A stretch of 64,000 nt of DNA from Rhodanobacter sp. MP7CTX1 (GCF_014205795.1 NZ_JACHCN010000003.1:317564-381563); one strand, 5' to 3'; shown: positions 55,561-63,916, numbered from the stretch's first letter. The notes: a model not told the origin generated them from the sequence alone. A program made the numbers and translations.

Positions 55561-56175
55561 TTACCAGGGGGAGCTTCCCCAGGGCATGGAGGAGGTCAGC
55601 GGGAAAAACACCATTCTCATCCCGGTCGCCATCGAAAGTAGGTAGGTCGCACAGAGAAACGCTACGAAGAACGGCACCCACAAGAACTGCTCGGGAGGCG
55701 ACCCGATTTCATCGTTGAGCCGATCGGCGGCGCTGGGCATGGTGCGTGCGGGTTGTGTGTCGAAGTATCTTTGGTTTGCCGAGGATAGAAGGGCGAGCGC
55801 ACCGGTGCCGAGTAAAATCGCGAGGGGATACAACCAGCTCCTCTCGCCGAGGGAGCGCGGTAGAACGCAGGCCGAGATGGCTGGCGCGATGGGCGAACGC
55901 ATGAACTTCAGAATGACCATTGCCCCGGCGATACAGATCGCAATCGACACAGCGGAATACGGCAGATATCGCGTGACAATCACACCTAGCACCGCGGTCA
56001 CTGTCGGAGAAAACGCGAGCATCCGTGATGCACGGGCCCAGGTGCCGCGAGGCCGCAGGAATACGTCGTAGGACAGCGCAGCTAACTAGGGAAAAAGAAG
56101 CAAGGCCACGCCCACCGCAGAAGCGACTCCGGCAATCCCACCCATGAATCAGAGCGAGATGAGCACGGCTGTCAT
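55561..56175 (-). pseudogene. HPP-family membrane protein, disrupted by two nonsense codons
   Basis: One continuous frame from an ATG at 56173-56175 contains TGA at 56149-56151 and TAG at 56086-56088. Between and after them it encodes recognisable HPP-family sequence: FMGGIAGVASAVGVALLLFP, stop, LAALSYDVFLRPRGTWARASRMLAFSPTVTAVLGV, then MRSPIAPAISACVLPRSLGERSWLYPLAILLGTGALALLS. In relatives, as I recall them, LLFPELGALS is usual, so the TAG probably replaced a Glu codon (GAG). HPP proteins are membrane proteins, some linked to nitrite transport. Translation restart at the ATG at 56020-56022 could give a 153-residue fragment, but loss of function is more likely. Confidence 0.7.
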
Positions 56176-56200
56176 AACGCGACGAGATTCAGCAGTTTTC

Positions 56201-56705
56201 ATGTATTGGACCTATAGATAGCGTTGGGAGCCATCGGAAAAATTTCGAAAAAAGTGCTCCCCGGGGCATAAATAACTGCACGGGCCTGATGAAGGTGCAT
56301 CAGAGTCCGATGGGGAAAACGTGCGTGACTTCCTGATGGTCGCCCGCATGAGTAATGCGCAGCACGCACCGAATGCCAGCGGCATGGCGAGTCGATGCAA
56401 AAAATCAGGAGTAAGAGTTAGCTGCCTTCGCGGTGAGCCAAAGAAGGCGAGGGGCCCAGGGAAGAGGGTGCCGATCAGCGTCGAAGCATATTCACTAACG
56501 CTGGAAGTGTCTCAGTTACGCGAGGGTTTGCAGTGCGCACTTAGTAACTGTTCGCCGTGATCGGCATATCGGCGGACACCAGACCCAATGGCGAACGCAT
56601 CACAAGTCGTGGTTGGCGTGATTTGACTTGGAGGATGCGATCAAATACGAAGGGGCCTTCCTTGGCCCCTTCCATTGGATTTGCCCGAACCCTAGGCAGC
56701 GTTTC
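56201..56705. other. Gap without a supported gene
   Basis: A minus-strand frame from about 56510 to 56212 without a start codon reads TLIGTLFPGPLAFFGSPRRQLTLTPDFLHRLAMPLAFGACCALLMRATI, which looks like part of a real membrane protein, but I cannot place it. It may be a remnant. Nothing else is seen. Confidence 0.35.
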
Positions 56706-57299
56706 CTACCGAACTCCAGCCAACTTTGTATGCATGTCGGAAAGAATGCCTTTGGCAGCATCAATGCCGATGATCCAAGCGCCCGCCAACATCATGGTGT
56801 CCTTGACCACTAGTCGCCCGCCCCCTGATAAGTAGGGAAAGCCGTGCTGAGCATCGCCAAGTGCGGGCACCCATGCTTCGGGCGTTGTTATGAGAAATGA
56901 CAAGGTTACAAGTGTCGTTACAAAGGCGAGAAAGGCACCAAGCAAACCCAGTCGTTTTGACAGAGGGTAAGAAAGCACCAACAGACCAATCATCAACTCG
57001 ACCGTCCCCAAGCCACGGGAGAAGCTGTATGTATGGTTTTCCGTCTGCCACTCACGCTGTGCAGGTACCAGCGCACCCTCGTGAGTCATGTGCTCTTTGT
57101 AATCCTGCGGATGCTCATAGAAAAATGACATCACGGGGCTGTTCGCGACAAAAGGTGTAATGCTGTCTGCTTCGTAGGGGGCGAACTTCAAACCGCCAAT
57201 CCAAAGAAAGACGATGGCGATGGCCAGCCTCATCAAAACGAGGCCAGCATGATCGGTACGCGCAAAGGCACCAAGCCCTTGTTCTATCTTGCTGTTCAT
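56706..57299 (-). CDS. DUF417-family membrane protein (YkgB/RclC-like)
   Basis: A 197-residue inner-membrane protein. LRLAIAIVFLWIGGLKFAPYEADSITPFVANSPVMSFFYEHPQDYK is the family signature, followed by GLGTVELMIGLLVLSYPLSKRLGLLGAFLAFVTTLVTLSFLITTPEAW and GGGRLVVKDTMMLAGAWIIG. In E. coli RclC belongs to the reactive-chlorine-resistance operon controlled by the AraC-type RclR. Here its start overlaps the stop of a truncated carboxymuconolactone-decarboxylase gene (ATGA), and an AraC C-terminus lies just beyond. It may have lost its promoter. Confidence 0.88.
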   Translation of the reverse strand: MNSKIEQGLGAFARTDHAGLVLMRLAIAIVFLWIGGLKFAPYEADSITPFVANSPVMSFFYEHPQDYKEHMTHEGALVPAQREWQTENHTYSFSRGLGTVELMIGLLVLSYPLSKRLGLLGAFLAFVTTLVTLSFLITTPEAWVPALGDAQHGFPYLSGGGRLVVKDTMMLAGAWIIGIDAAKGILSDMHTKLAGVR

Positions 57300-57421
57300 G
57301 ATGTTCCCTTGGCGCTGTGCGCCTTGACGGCATCGATGACACGGACGGAGTAGACCATGGCAGCACCTGCGTTCAGTGCTACGGCAACACCCAGTGCTTC
57401 AGCAATTTCTTCTTCTGACAT
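57296..57421 (-). pseudogene. C-terminal fragment of a carboxymuconolactone decarboxylase / AhpD-like gene
   Basis: A 41-codon frame, SEEEIAEALGVAVALNAGAA followed by MVYSVRVIDAVKAHSAKGTS, matches the end of CMD/AhpD-like proteins (DEEIAEAIAVAVALNAGAA). The N-terminal half with the CxxC motif is missing. Its stop overlaps the RclC-like start, so the intact gene was once upstream in the same operon. The sequence stops matching at about 57420, where the AraC fragment begins on the other strand. Confidence 0.65.
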
Positions 57422-57594
57422 CGATCCGCATGCAAATCGCATGCGAAACATTGGAAAACACCAGCCTCCCGGTGGGTGCTGTCGCCGAGCGCGTGGGCTA
57501 TCAGTCGGAATCAGCCTTCGGGAAGGCCTTTCAGAGACAACTTGGTTTTACGCCAGCGAGCTATCGTCGCCACAGCAATGGTCGATCGCGATAA
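57406..57594 (+). pseudogene. C-terminal HTH fragment of an AraC-family regulator
   Basis: LLTSIRMQIACETLENTSLPVGAVAERVGYQSESAFGKAFQRQLGFTPASYRR is the end of an AraC/XylS DNA-binding domain (second HTH), followed by a stop. The sensor domain and first HTH are absent. The fragment abuts the truncated CMD gene on the opposite strand, as if a deletion removed both 5' parts of a divergent pair. Confidence 0.75.
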
Positions 57595-58046
57595 GCGTCC
57601 CCGCGTGGGTAGTTTCTCGGTCTTGCATCAATGCTGAATATTAGCCGTGACTTTTCCCTGTATTTGTCGGTTGTCGATAAGCGGCCCATTCGTGTACGGT
57701 CACATCATTGCCGCTGGGGAAAGTGCTGCAGTGGAACTACGGTAACGCGACATCGCCGTTAACACGCCGCGACGCGGTTCAATAAGCAGCTTGTTTCTCC
57801 GAGTCCAGACTGCCTGCGAACGCTGCTACGTACCGGGCGCCCGTGGCACGGATAACTTCGAAAAATCTTTCACGCGCCACATCCACTTGCTCGCCGACTG
57901 CCAGTCGTATGCGGACCATCGCCAACGTGCGAGTACGACTTGCTCTACCTTGTTACCGAACTCGGGCAGGTACTGAAGTCACGCCTGCAGACTTGGTGCT
58001 ACCTTTCTTTCGGCATATGTGTGCCGCTATGAATGGATGAAACTTT
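57595..58046. other. 450-base gap, nothing recognised
   Basis: No frame resembles a known family and no hairpin or repeat stands out. The right end should contain the promoter of the secreted protein that starts at 58047. Confidence 0.4.
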
Positions 58047-58523
58047 ATGTTCTGCATATCGCAAGTATCACGCAAGACCGTTTTGGCTGGCCTGCTCGGC
58101 TTGGTTCTATCGACATCTGCTTTGGCAGCCAAGCTGCCTTCAACAGGGCTAGGCCAATCATGGCCGAATACCACTGATGTCAGTGCCAGTCCGCGTTACC
58201 ACGTCTATCTTTTTGCTCGAGATGGGATTCGCTACATCCAGGTCAATGATTCTAGTGGCAATGTACGAGCTGCCTTTGCGACAGCCAACCAAGTCATTTT
58301 TGTGCTGCCCATTGGCGCAGATGCACAAGCCGCCGGAACGTCGCAGAAATCGTCTACGCAGACGGCAGCGGCCAATACATCTTCAACGGAAATGGTGTAC
58401 TCCGACAATGTCGTACAGGTGACTGCTACGCCTCAGCCCGACGGAACGTTGCTTGTCAGTGCTTCGCTGGCTGGTTGCACCAACCCCTACAACTGTGTCG
58501 GTGGTAGCGTGCTCTCACAATGA
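58047..58523 (+). CDS. Secreted hypothetical protein
   Basis: A 158-residue protein with a clear signal peptide (RKTVLAGLLGLVLSTSALAA). The mature part has SPRYHVYLFARDGIRYIQVNDSSGNVRAAFATANQVIFVLPIGAD, a Ser/Thr/Ala-rich middle and a C-terminal VTATPQPDGTLLVSASLAGCTNPYNCVGG with two Cys that could form a disulfide. I do not recognise the family. It converges with the MASE1 kinase gene, ends 9 bases apart. Confidence 0.7.
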   Translation: MFCISQVSRKTVLAGLLGLVLSTSALAAKLPSTGLGQSWPNTTDVSASPRYHVYLFARDGIRYIQVNDSSGNVRAAFATANQVIFVLPIGADAQAAGTSQKSSTQTAAANTSSTEMVYSDNVVQVTATPQPDGTLLVSASLAGCTNPYNCVGGSVLSQ

Positions 58524-58532
58524 GGTGATGCT

Positions 58533-60182
58533 TTAATTCACCCATAGCTGAGTTTGTGCGGGGGCGGTCGAGCGCTCCCGCTCTTTTTTTCTCACGTCCT
58601 TGAGCAGGAAAGTGACTCGAAGCTTGTCGTGGATTGTTTTGACATGGAGTTCACCTCCATAGAGATGAACGTGATCGCGCATGGATGCCAAGTCCAGCCC
58701 AACAGCTCCAAATCGGGTAGCCAGATACTCACACTCTAACTTTCTATAGGAGGTATCCGCCAACTGGATTCCTTGCAGTGCACCTTCCAAGCGAAGAGCC
58801 ACCCAACATTCCTCGTTTGTCTCTCCTACCCGCAATGACAGGGTGATACTGAGGCACGTTTCTTCCCCGCAGATGTAGACCACTGTCTCGCAAGCCAAAC
58901 GGTAGAGGGCTGCTTGAATGGAGGGAGCGAGTCGGTTAAGGCCACGACCCTTGATCTTGCAAGAGTAAGCCATCCCCGTTTCATCAAGGGTGAGTGCAAT
59001 CGTCTCTTGAAGGGCCGCAGATAGACCCCTGTCGCGCCAGGCGGCGGGATGCATGCTATTTGCAAGTCGTTGTGCCTGATCGTTCGTTGCTGCGGCTTGA
59101 CTGTGAAAATTGTGACTCTCAGAAGTCTGTAACAGGTGCTTGACGCGGCCGAGCAAACGGGCGTGCGATATTTGTGACGCACTGCGAAGCTCTTCCAAAG
59201 CCGTTGCCATTTGACGTATGCGAAGCTCACTCTGGTACAAGCTTCTCTGGGCAAGCTCCATGGCGCTTTTTGCATCGAGGCGGCCCCGCGCTTCTCGCAG
59301 GTTCTGGGCGGTAATCCGTGCACCTATGGCAAAGAGGCAAGTCACCGCAAAAGCGATAAAGGCTTGTGCTTGCAGAAGATCGGGTTCGGGGCGAGATGCG
59401 ATCACGCTACAAATGCAAATGATTGCGAGCGTCCCGCTCACTACAGCTGCCCGCCAACCGTACCTAATCGTTAGCCACAAGGCAGGCAAAAACATCACCA
59501 TCCTTGTAAGTTGCTTGGCGTCTTCGTTGCCATGCAGGCTCAGCCAGGATAGGGCAAGGAAGACAGGAAGAATGAGGCAGGCTGTCTCGATCAACAAGCG
59601 ACTCTTGGCAAAGTGCTGAAGTCGTGAACGAAGGAGGCCGGCGCTATGGTCGGCTTTCGCTATCAATACCGATGGCACGATGGCGAGTATCGAAATGTAC
59701 TTTCCGATGAACAGACCAATAAGCATCAGTGAATCGAGTTGCGGGGGCGGATATCCTGCAGGCGGACGAATGGCCGCAATCGTACAGATATTGGCAAGCG
59801 TCCAAACCAGTGACACCAGTAGCCCGCAGATGAGCAACGTCTTGACGTTGACCAGTTGCTTGTTTGGGAACAATGCAAGACGACTTCTACACCACCACAC
59901 AATCGGCATGGCGAGCGCGATGGGTGGCGTAGTCTCAAGTAAGAGGGCCGGTGTGCCGTACTGGGCCGTCCACAGAATATTGAAGTAAGCAAGAGGGAAG
60001 AGTTCGCCGACAATCAAGGCTGGCCATAGCCTGTAAGGCACCAACAAAAGACAGCTAAGGCGAAGCCCGGCAATGATTGGAAAGTGCGCATCCGATAGTG
60101 GACGCAGCAGAATGTAGGCCACCGTATAGGCAGCGCCTACCGCGACCTGGGTGAACCAAAAATCTCCTCGCAAACGCCGCAT
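58533..60182 (-). CDS. MASE1-domain sensor kinase-like protein
   Basis: A 549-residue membrane protein. The N-terminal 300 residues form a MASE1-type sensor with about eight helices (VAVGAAYTVAYILLRPLSDAHFPIIAGLRLSCLLLVP; LLICGLLVSLVWTLANICTIA; GLFIGKYISILAIVPSVLI). A coiled coil (about 300-345) leads to a kinase-like region: NSMHPAAWRDRGLSAALQETIALTLDETGMAYSCKIKGRGLNRLAPSIQAALYRLACETVVY. There is no H-E/D phospho-acceptor motif, and the ATPase G boxes are weak (GAVGLDLASMRDHVHLYGGEL). It may be a degenerate kinase or a scaffold. No regulator gene is adjacent. Confidence 0.78.
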   Translation of the reverse strand: MRRLRGDFWFTQVAVGAAYTVAYILLRPLSDAHFPIIAGLRLSCLLLVPYRLWPALIVGELFPLAYFNILWTAQYGTPALLLETTPPIALAMPIVWWCRSRLALFPNKQLVNVKTLLICGLLVSLVWTLANICTIAAIRPPAGYPPPQLDSLMLIGLFIGKYISILAIVPSVLIAKADHSAGLLRSRLQHFAKSRLLIETACLILPVFLALSWLSLHGNEDAKQLTRMVMFLPALWLTIRYGWRAAVVSGTLAIICICSVIASRPEPDLLQAQAFIAFAVTCLFAIGARITAQNLREARGRLDAKSAMELAQRSLYQSELRIRQMATALEELRSASQISHARLLGRVKHLLQTSESHNFHSQAAATNDQAQRLANSMHPAAWRDRGLSAALQETIALTLDETGMAYSCKIKGRGLNRLAPSIQAALYRLACETVVYICGEETCLSITLSLRVGETNEECWVALRLEGALQGIQLADTSYRKLECEYLATRFGAVGLDLASMRDHVHLYGGELHVKTIHDKLRVTFLLKDVRKKERERSTAPAQTQLWVN

Positions 60183-60377
60183 GTCCCAGCTACCCCCATC
60201 GCTTGAAATGCTGCACCCCAGCCAAGATTTCTTGAGGTCCTTTTCTACGAATCTTTTACTGCAGCCGCACCACGGCTTGCGCTACGCGGATTGAGTCAAT
60301 CTTAGCCGGATCTTTCCATGAATACATGAAGATAGGGCCAAAGTGGTGAACAACCTCACAGGGCGAGACAAGAAGAG

Positions 60378-60396
60378 GCCCGGCACATGGCCGGGC
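60378..60396 (-). terminator. Hairpin after the truncated antitoxin gene
   Basis: GCCCGGC and GCCGGGC pair around a 5-base loop; on the minus strand the sequence continues CTCTTCTTGTC, moderately T-rich. The remaining 190 bases up to the MASE1 start show no gene. Confidence 0.5.
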
Positions 60397-60445
60397 TGGT
60401 CATTCCGAATTGGTTACCGCAGTTGGTGCGGTTGGCGGGTTGCCC

Positions 60446-60637
60446 TTACTCAGTTGATCTAGTGACGACCGCTCGCGCGTGGCTTTTTATAATGTCTCTG
60501 GCTTTGGCTACATAGACCAGGGCGCGTTGAAGCTCATCGGGGTCGCCATCGGCCAGTACCTGAGAGAGGTACTCAGCAATGGCCTCCTCGCTATCGAGGT
60601 AGTCGGTGATTTCGAAGGGGATGAGGTTGTTGGACAT
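60446..60637 (-). CDS. Truncated addiction-module antidote-like protein
   Basis: A 63-residue protein. PFEITDYLDSEEAIAEYLSQVLADGDPDELQRALVYVAKARDI matches the N-terminus of the roughly 95-residue HigA-like 'addiction module antidote' family (F..aDYLDs.E.Ia.YL...le.gD...). The HTH part that should follow is missing; the frame ends with an unrelated KSHARAVVTRSTE. No toxin gene is found upstream or downstream. GGGGAG abuts the ATG with almost no spacing, so translation may be poor. Confidence 0.6.
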   Translation of the reverse strand: MSNNLIPFEITDYLDSEEAIAEYLSQVLADGDPDELQRALVYVAKARDIIKSHARAVVTRSTE

Positions 60638-60760
60638 CTCCCCGGATCCTATACCATCGCTGCCGGCTTACGCACTCTAAGTGGCTGTAGCGGACGCCGG
60701 TGTCCCCTTGAGCCACTTAAGGACTAGAGTGGTCCACGAGCGTAGCCGCAGGGGGCTCCC

Positions 60761-60994
60761 GTGGAAGAATTCGAGCGGTGCCATTACTACCGTGGGTACT
60801 TGTTGAAGTGCGACCCCACACGCTTAGAGAGCGGCAAGTTCATAGAGACTGCTTTGGTTGTGCACCCTGACGAGACAGGCAACACCGTGGTCGCGTCGTC
60901 CTACCGATACGCAGGCTTCATTTCCAGAGGAGCCGCTATTCGCCATGCGTACGGGTGGGCCGAAAAGTGGGTAGATGACTTCTTGAGCGGTTAG
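60761..60994 (+). CDS. Small hypothetical protein
   Basis: A 77-residue protein with a GTG start behind AGGGGG. HYYRGYLLKCDPTRLESGKFIETALVVHP, SYRYAGFISRGAAIRHAYGWAEKWVDDF has the layout of small alpha/beta proteins with a C-terminal helix (RG.. / ..A..A...a..WiD). No family named. It is oriented away from the truncated antitoxin. Confidence 0.55.
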   Translation: MEEFERCHYYRGYLLKCDPTRLESGKFIETALVVHPDETGNTVVASSYRYAGFISRGAAIRHAYGWAEKWVDDFLSG

Positions 60995-61419
60995 CTGTCG
61001 GTTCCTTATGCGCGCCTCAGTGTGGAGGCGAGTGCGGACCAAGTCCTAAACTGGGCACTGCAAGAAACTACAGGTTCGCGCTGTCGACGTTGTCTGTACC
61101 GTGGCACACGAGTAGCCCTACGAACCGCACTTTCTGGCATTGCTGATTCGGACTGTGAGGGCGAGCGGATGTGGTAGGCAATCAGCTTCCAAATGTGGGC
61201 CGTGCAAGACGGTTGCCGGCGATGAATGCGCCTGTCTTCCTGTTGATGCGAAGCTCACACTGATAGCCGCTGCTCGGAATCAGGATGTCTAGCGTGAAGG
61301 GATCCCAACGCGACAGACGGCATCAACCAAGCAAATGCAAAACAGTCACCCTGTAGTAACTGGGCGGCGATTCAGTGCAAGGGATTATGTGGCGGATTTA
61401 AATAAGTCATTGATATCGT
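60995..61419. other. Gap of 425 bases with a possible gene remnant
   Basis: On the minus strand a frame open from 61322 to 61182 without a start codon reads FTLDILIPSSGYQCELRINR followed by KTGAFIAGNRLARPTFGS, which looks like the C-terminus of a real protein. I cannot name it. It directly precedes the 3' side of tRNA-Leu, a common integration position, but no integrase or repeated tRNA end was found. Confidence 0.35.
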
Positions 61420-61506
61420 TGGTGCCCGAGGCGGGGATCGAACCCGCATAGCCTTGCGGCTGAGGGATTTTAAGTCCCTTGCGTCTACCAGTTTCGCCAC
61501 CCGGGC
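61420..61506 (-). tRNA. tRNA-Leu (anticodon TAA)
   Basis: An 87-base class II tRNA: acceptor GCCCGGG/CTCGGGC, D arm GGCGAAACTGGTAGACGC, anticodon stem AGGGA/TCCCT around CTTAAAA, a long variable arm (CAGCCGCAAGGCTAT), T arm GCGGGTTCGATCCCCGC and encoded CCA. In E. coli the same isoacceptor (leuZ) directly follows glyW-cysT; here it is 34 kb away on the other strand. Confidence 0.96.
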
Positions 61507-61522
61507 CGGGTGTTGGAGCGCG

Positions 61523-61540
61523 CTGCAGGCCGGCCTGCAG
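61523..61540. repeat. Perfect 18-base palindrome in the tRNA-Leu leader
   Basis: CTGCAGGCCGGCCTGCAG is its own reverse complement with no loop. It lies 16 bases upstream of the 5' end of tRNA-Leu, between that gene and the TraB gene, and may act in processing, in termination of the TraB transcript or as a protein site. Confidence 0.6.
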
Positions 61541-61592
61541 GCGGCGCGAATCGTAACATGCGCGAGCTTGCGGACTTAGCGCTTGACGCGGC

Positions 61593-62825
61593 TCAGATCA
61601 GGCTTTTGAAGATGTGGATGCCGGCGGTGTATTCGCCGATGATCGTGCCGATGCTGACGAGGAAGAAGTTCAGCAGGGTGCGGGCAACGCGGTTTTTCCA
61701 CCAGCCGCTCCAGTGCACGATGTCGTCGCGCAGGGTTTCGAAGTCGGCGACGCGCGGGCGGCGTACCCAGGCTTCGGCCATTGCGCTGATGCCGCCGGCC
61801 GGGATGCCGGGACGGAATGGTTTGATCGGTGCCGCGATGAAAGCAGCGACGATGCTTAGTGGGTGGCCGCCAGCGGCGAGCGCGCCGAGCGCCGCGAAGC
61901 CGCCGGTGAACAGCACCCATGAAAGCAGCGCTTGTGTGCCCAGCGCGGCATTGCGGTGAAAGGCGAACGCGATGGCGGCGAACACCAGCAGCACCAGCGC
62001 GCCAGCGACCCATTTGGGCCAGCGTGCCTTGGGTGGTGTGGCGCCCAGTTTCTCTACTTCAGTAGCGGGGTCACTTTGCTGATCACGCAGCAACGTGCAC
62101 AGGCCCTTGAGGTGGCCGGCGCCGATCACCACCAGTACACGGCGCGGTTCGCTGGTTGCCGAGCGTGTCGCTTCTTCGCGCAGGCGTGCGGCCATGAAGG
62201 CGTCGCGCTCGCCGATCAGGCTCTGGTAGAGCGGCTTTGATTCGCTGGCGAATTCGCTGAAGGCGCTTTCCAGCAGATCGCCTTGTTTCAGTTTCTCGAT
62301 TTCGGCTTGTTCGATTTCCTCGCGCTCGAAAACGCTGGCCAGCAGGCCGCCGAGCAGGCCGAAGCGCTGCCAGAAGCCCACACTGTGCCACGCGCGCTTG
62401 AGCGTGGTGCCAACCTCGCGATCGATCAGCCAGAGCGGCAGGCCGCGCTGTTCGGCGCCATCCATCGCTGCCTTCATTTCGGCACCGGGCTGGATACCGG
62501 ATTGGTCGGCCAGGCGCTTCTGGAACGTCGACAGCACCAGGCTGGCGGCGACCATGCCGGCCTTGCCCTGGCGGATCACTTTAAACAGATCCATCTGCTT
62601 GAACGCTTCCGGGTCGCGCATGCTCTGCGCGCGGCTGTCGCAGAGCTCTACCGCCACTGCGTCGAAGTGCTCGTTCGCCAGCAACGCATCGACTGCTTCC
62701 ACACTGCTGCGCGATACATGCGCGGTGCCAAGCACCACGTATTCGACGCCATCGCGCTGCACACGTTCGATCGGCTGGCCCTGAAGGGCAGGGAGCAGGG
62801 CCACGTTGGTTTCGGGAAAGCTCAT
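61593..62825 (-). CDS. TraB/PrgY-family membrane protein
   Basis: A 410-residue protein. The TraB/TIKI-like domain has YVVLGTAHVSRSSVEAV, FDAVAVELCDSRAQSM and a conserved VLVVIGAGHLKGL; relatives are putative metal-dependent proteases, some of which inactivate peptide pheromones. The C-terminal third carries several membrane helices (WVAGALVLLVFAAIAFAF; LLSWVLFTGGFAALGALAAGG; LLNFFLVSIGTIIGEYTAG) with HPLSIVAAFIAAPIKPFRPGIPAGG in between. Role in this organism is unknown. Confidence 0.88.
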   Translation of the reverse strand: MSFPETNVALLPALQGQPIERVQRDGVEYVVLGTAHVSRSSVEAVDALLANEHFDAVAVELCDSRAQSMRDPEAFKQMDLFKVIRQGKAGMVAASLVLSTFQKRLADQSGIQPGAEMKAAMDGAEQRGLPLWLIDREVGTTLKRAWHSVGFWQRFGLLGGLLASVFEREEIEQAEIEKLKQGDLLESAFSEFASESKPLYQSLIGERDAFMAARLREEATRSATSEPRRVLVVIGAGHLKGLCTLLRDQQSDPATEVEKLGATPPKARWPKWVAGALVLLVFAAIAFAFHRNAALGTQALLSWVLFTGGFAALGALAAGGHPLSIVAAFIAAPIKPFRPGIPAGGISAMAEAWVRRPRVADFETLRDDIVHWSGWWKNRVARTLLNFFLVSIGTIIGEYTAGIHIFKSLI

Positions 62826-62914
62826 GCGATCAGCGTGCCGGGTCGTAGGGGAAATTCAAGCATGGGGATGACAGTCCGGCGGAACAAGCCGCGCAGAAAG
62901 CCACGAGTGTGGCT

Positions 62915-63805
62915 TCAGTCGCGAAAACGCTTGAGCAGATCGGCATAGGCGTCGATGCGACGGTCGCGCAGGAACGGCCAGATACGCCGTACGTGTTCGC
63001 TGCGGGCCAGATCGACCTCCGCCAGCAACAGCGTGCGCGCACAGGTCTCGGCCTGGGCCAGAAACTCGCCCTGTGGGCCGGCGACGAAACTGCTGCCCCA
63101 GAAATCGATACCTGCACCCACGCCTGAAGGATCGGCCTCATGGCCGGTGCGGTTGCAGGACAGCAGGGGCAGGCCGTTGGCTACCGCATGGCCGCGCTGG
63201 ACGGTGATCCATGCATCGCGCTGGCGGTCCTTCTCGGCCTGGTCGTCGTTCGGATCCCAGCCAATGGCGGTGGGGTAGAGCAGCAGTTCGGCGCCGGCCA
63301 GCGCCATCAGGCGCGCGGCTTCCGGATACCACTGATCCCAGCACACCAGCACACCGAGCCGGCCAACCGAGGTATCGATCGGTTCGAAGCCGAGATCACC
63401 GGGGGTGAAGTAGAACTTCTCGTAAAAAGCCGGATCGTCCGGGATATGCATCTTGCGATACTTGCCGGCAATCGCCGCGGAGCGATCGAACACCACGGCG
63501 GTGTTGTGGTACAGCCCGGCCGCGCGGCGCTCGAACAGCGATGCGACGACGACCAGCTGAAGCTCCTCGGCCAGCTTGCCGATGCGCGCGGTGCCCGGGC
63601 CAGGAATGCTTTCAGCCTGGTCGAACACCTCGACCGACTCGCGCTGGCAGAAGTACGGTCCGTTGTGCAGTTCCTGCAGCAGCACCAGCTCGACGCCGGC
63701 TGCAGCGGCTTCGCGCAGGCCGGCTTCGATGGCGTCGAGATTGGCATCGCGGCTGCCGCGATCGGTTTCCTGCAACAGTGCAACCTTGAGGGTCTTGCGG
63801 GTCAT
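62915..63805 (-). CDS. aguB: N-carbamoylputrescine amidase
   Basis: A 296-residue nitrilase-superfamily enzyme converting N-carbamoylputrescine to putrescine in the agmatine route. The Glu-Lys-Cys triad is in LLQELHNGPYFC, YRKMHIPDD and VCWDQWYPEAARLMAL. GAELLLYPTAIGWDP and FLRDRRIDAYADLLKRF are typical of AguB. The ATG at 63805 has AAGGA upstream. No aguA (agmatine deiminase) gene is visible; it could lie outside the window. The last codons overlap a REP-like sequence. Confidence 0.93.
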   Translation of the reverse strand: MTRKTLKVALLQETDRGSRDANLDAIEAGLREAAAAGVELVLLQELHNGPYFCQRESVEVFDQAESIPGPGTARIGKLAEELQLVVVASLFERRAAGLYHNTAVVFDRSAAIAGKYRKMHIPDDPAFYEKFYFTPGDLGFEPIDTSVGRLGVLVCWDQWYPEAARLMALAGAELLLYPTAIGWDPNDDQAEKDRQRDAWITVQRGHAVANGLPLLSCNRTGHEADPSGVGAGIDFWGSSFVAGPQGEFLAQAETCARTLLLAEVDLARSEHVRRIWPFLRDRRIDAYADLLKRFRD

Positions 63806-63916
63806 CAGCTTCAATCCTTACGGTGCTGCCGGTGGGGGCAGAACGCCAAGTTTAGCGGATGGCGAGTCTAGGGCTCGTTCAGAATTTCCCCTGGGCGGGA
63901 AAACCTGTGGGAGATT

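Noticed and set aside
55214..55681. Minus-strand frame of 155 codons and plus-strand frame at 55388-55645
   Set aside because: Neither shows a family or a ribosome-binding site; both overlap the end of the HPP pseudogene, and I could not recover a second HPP half in any frame.
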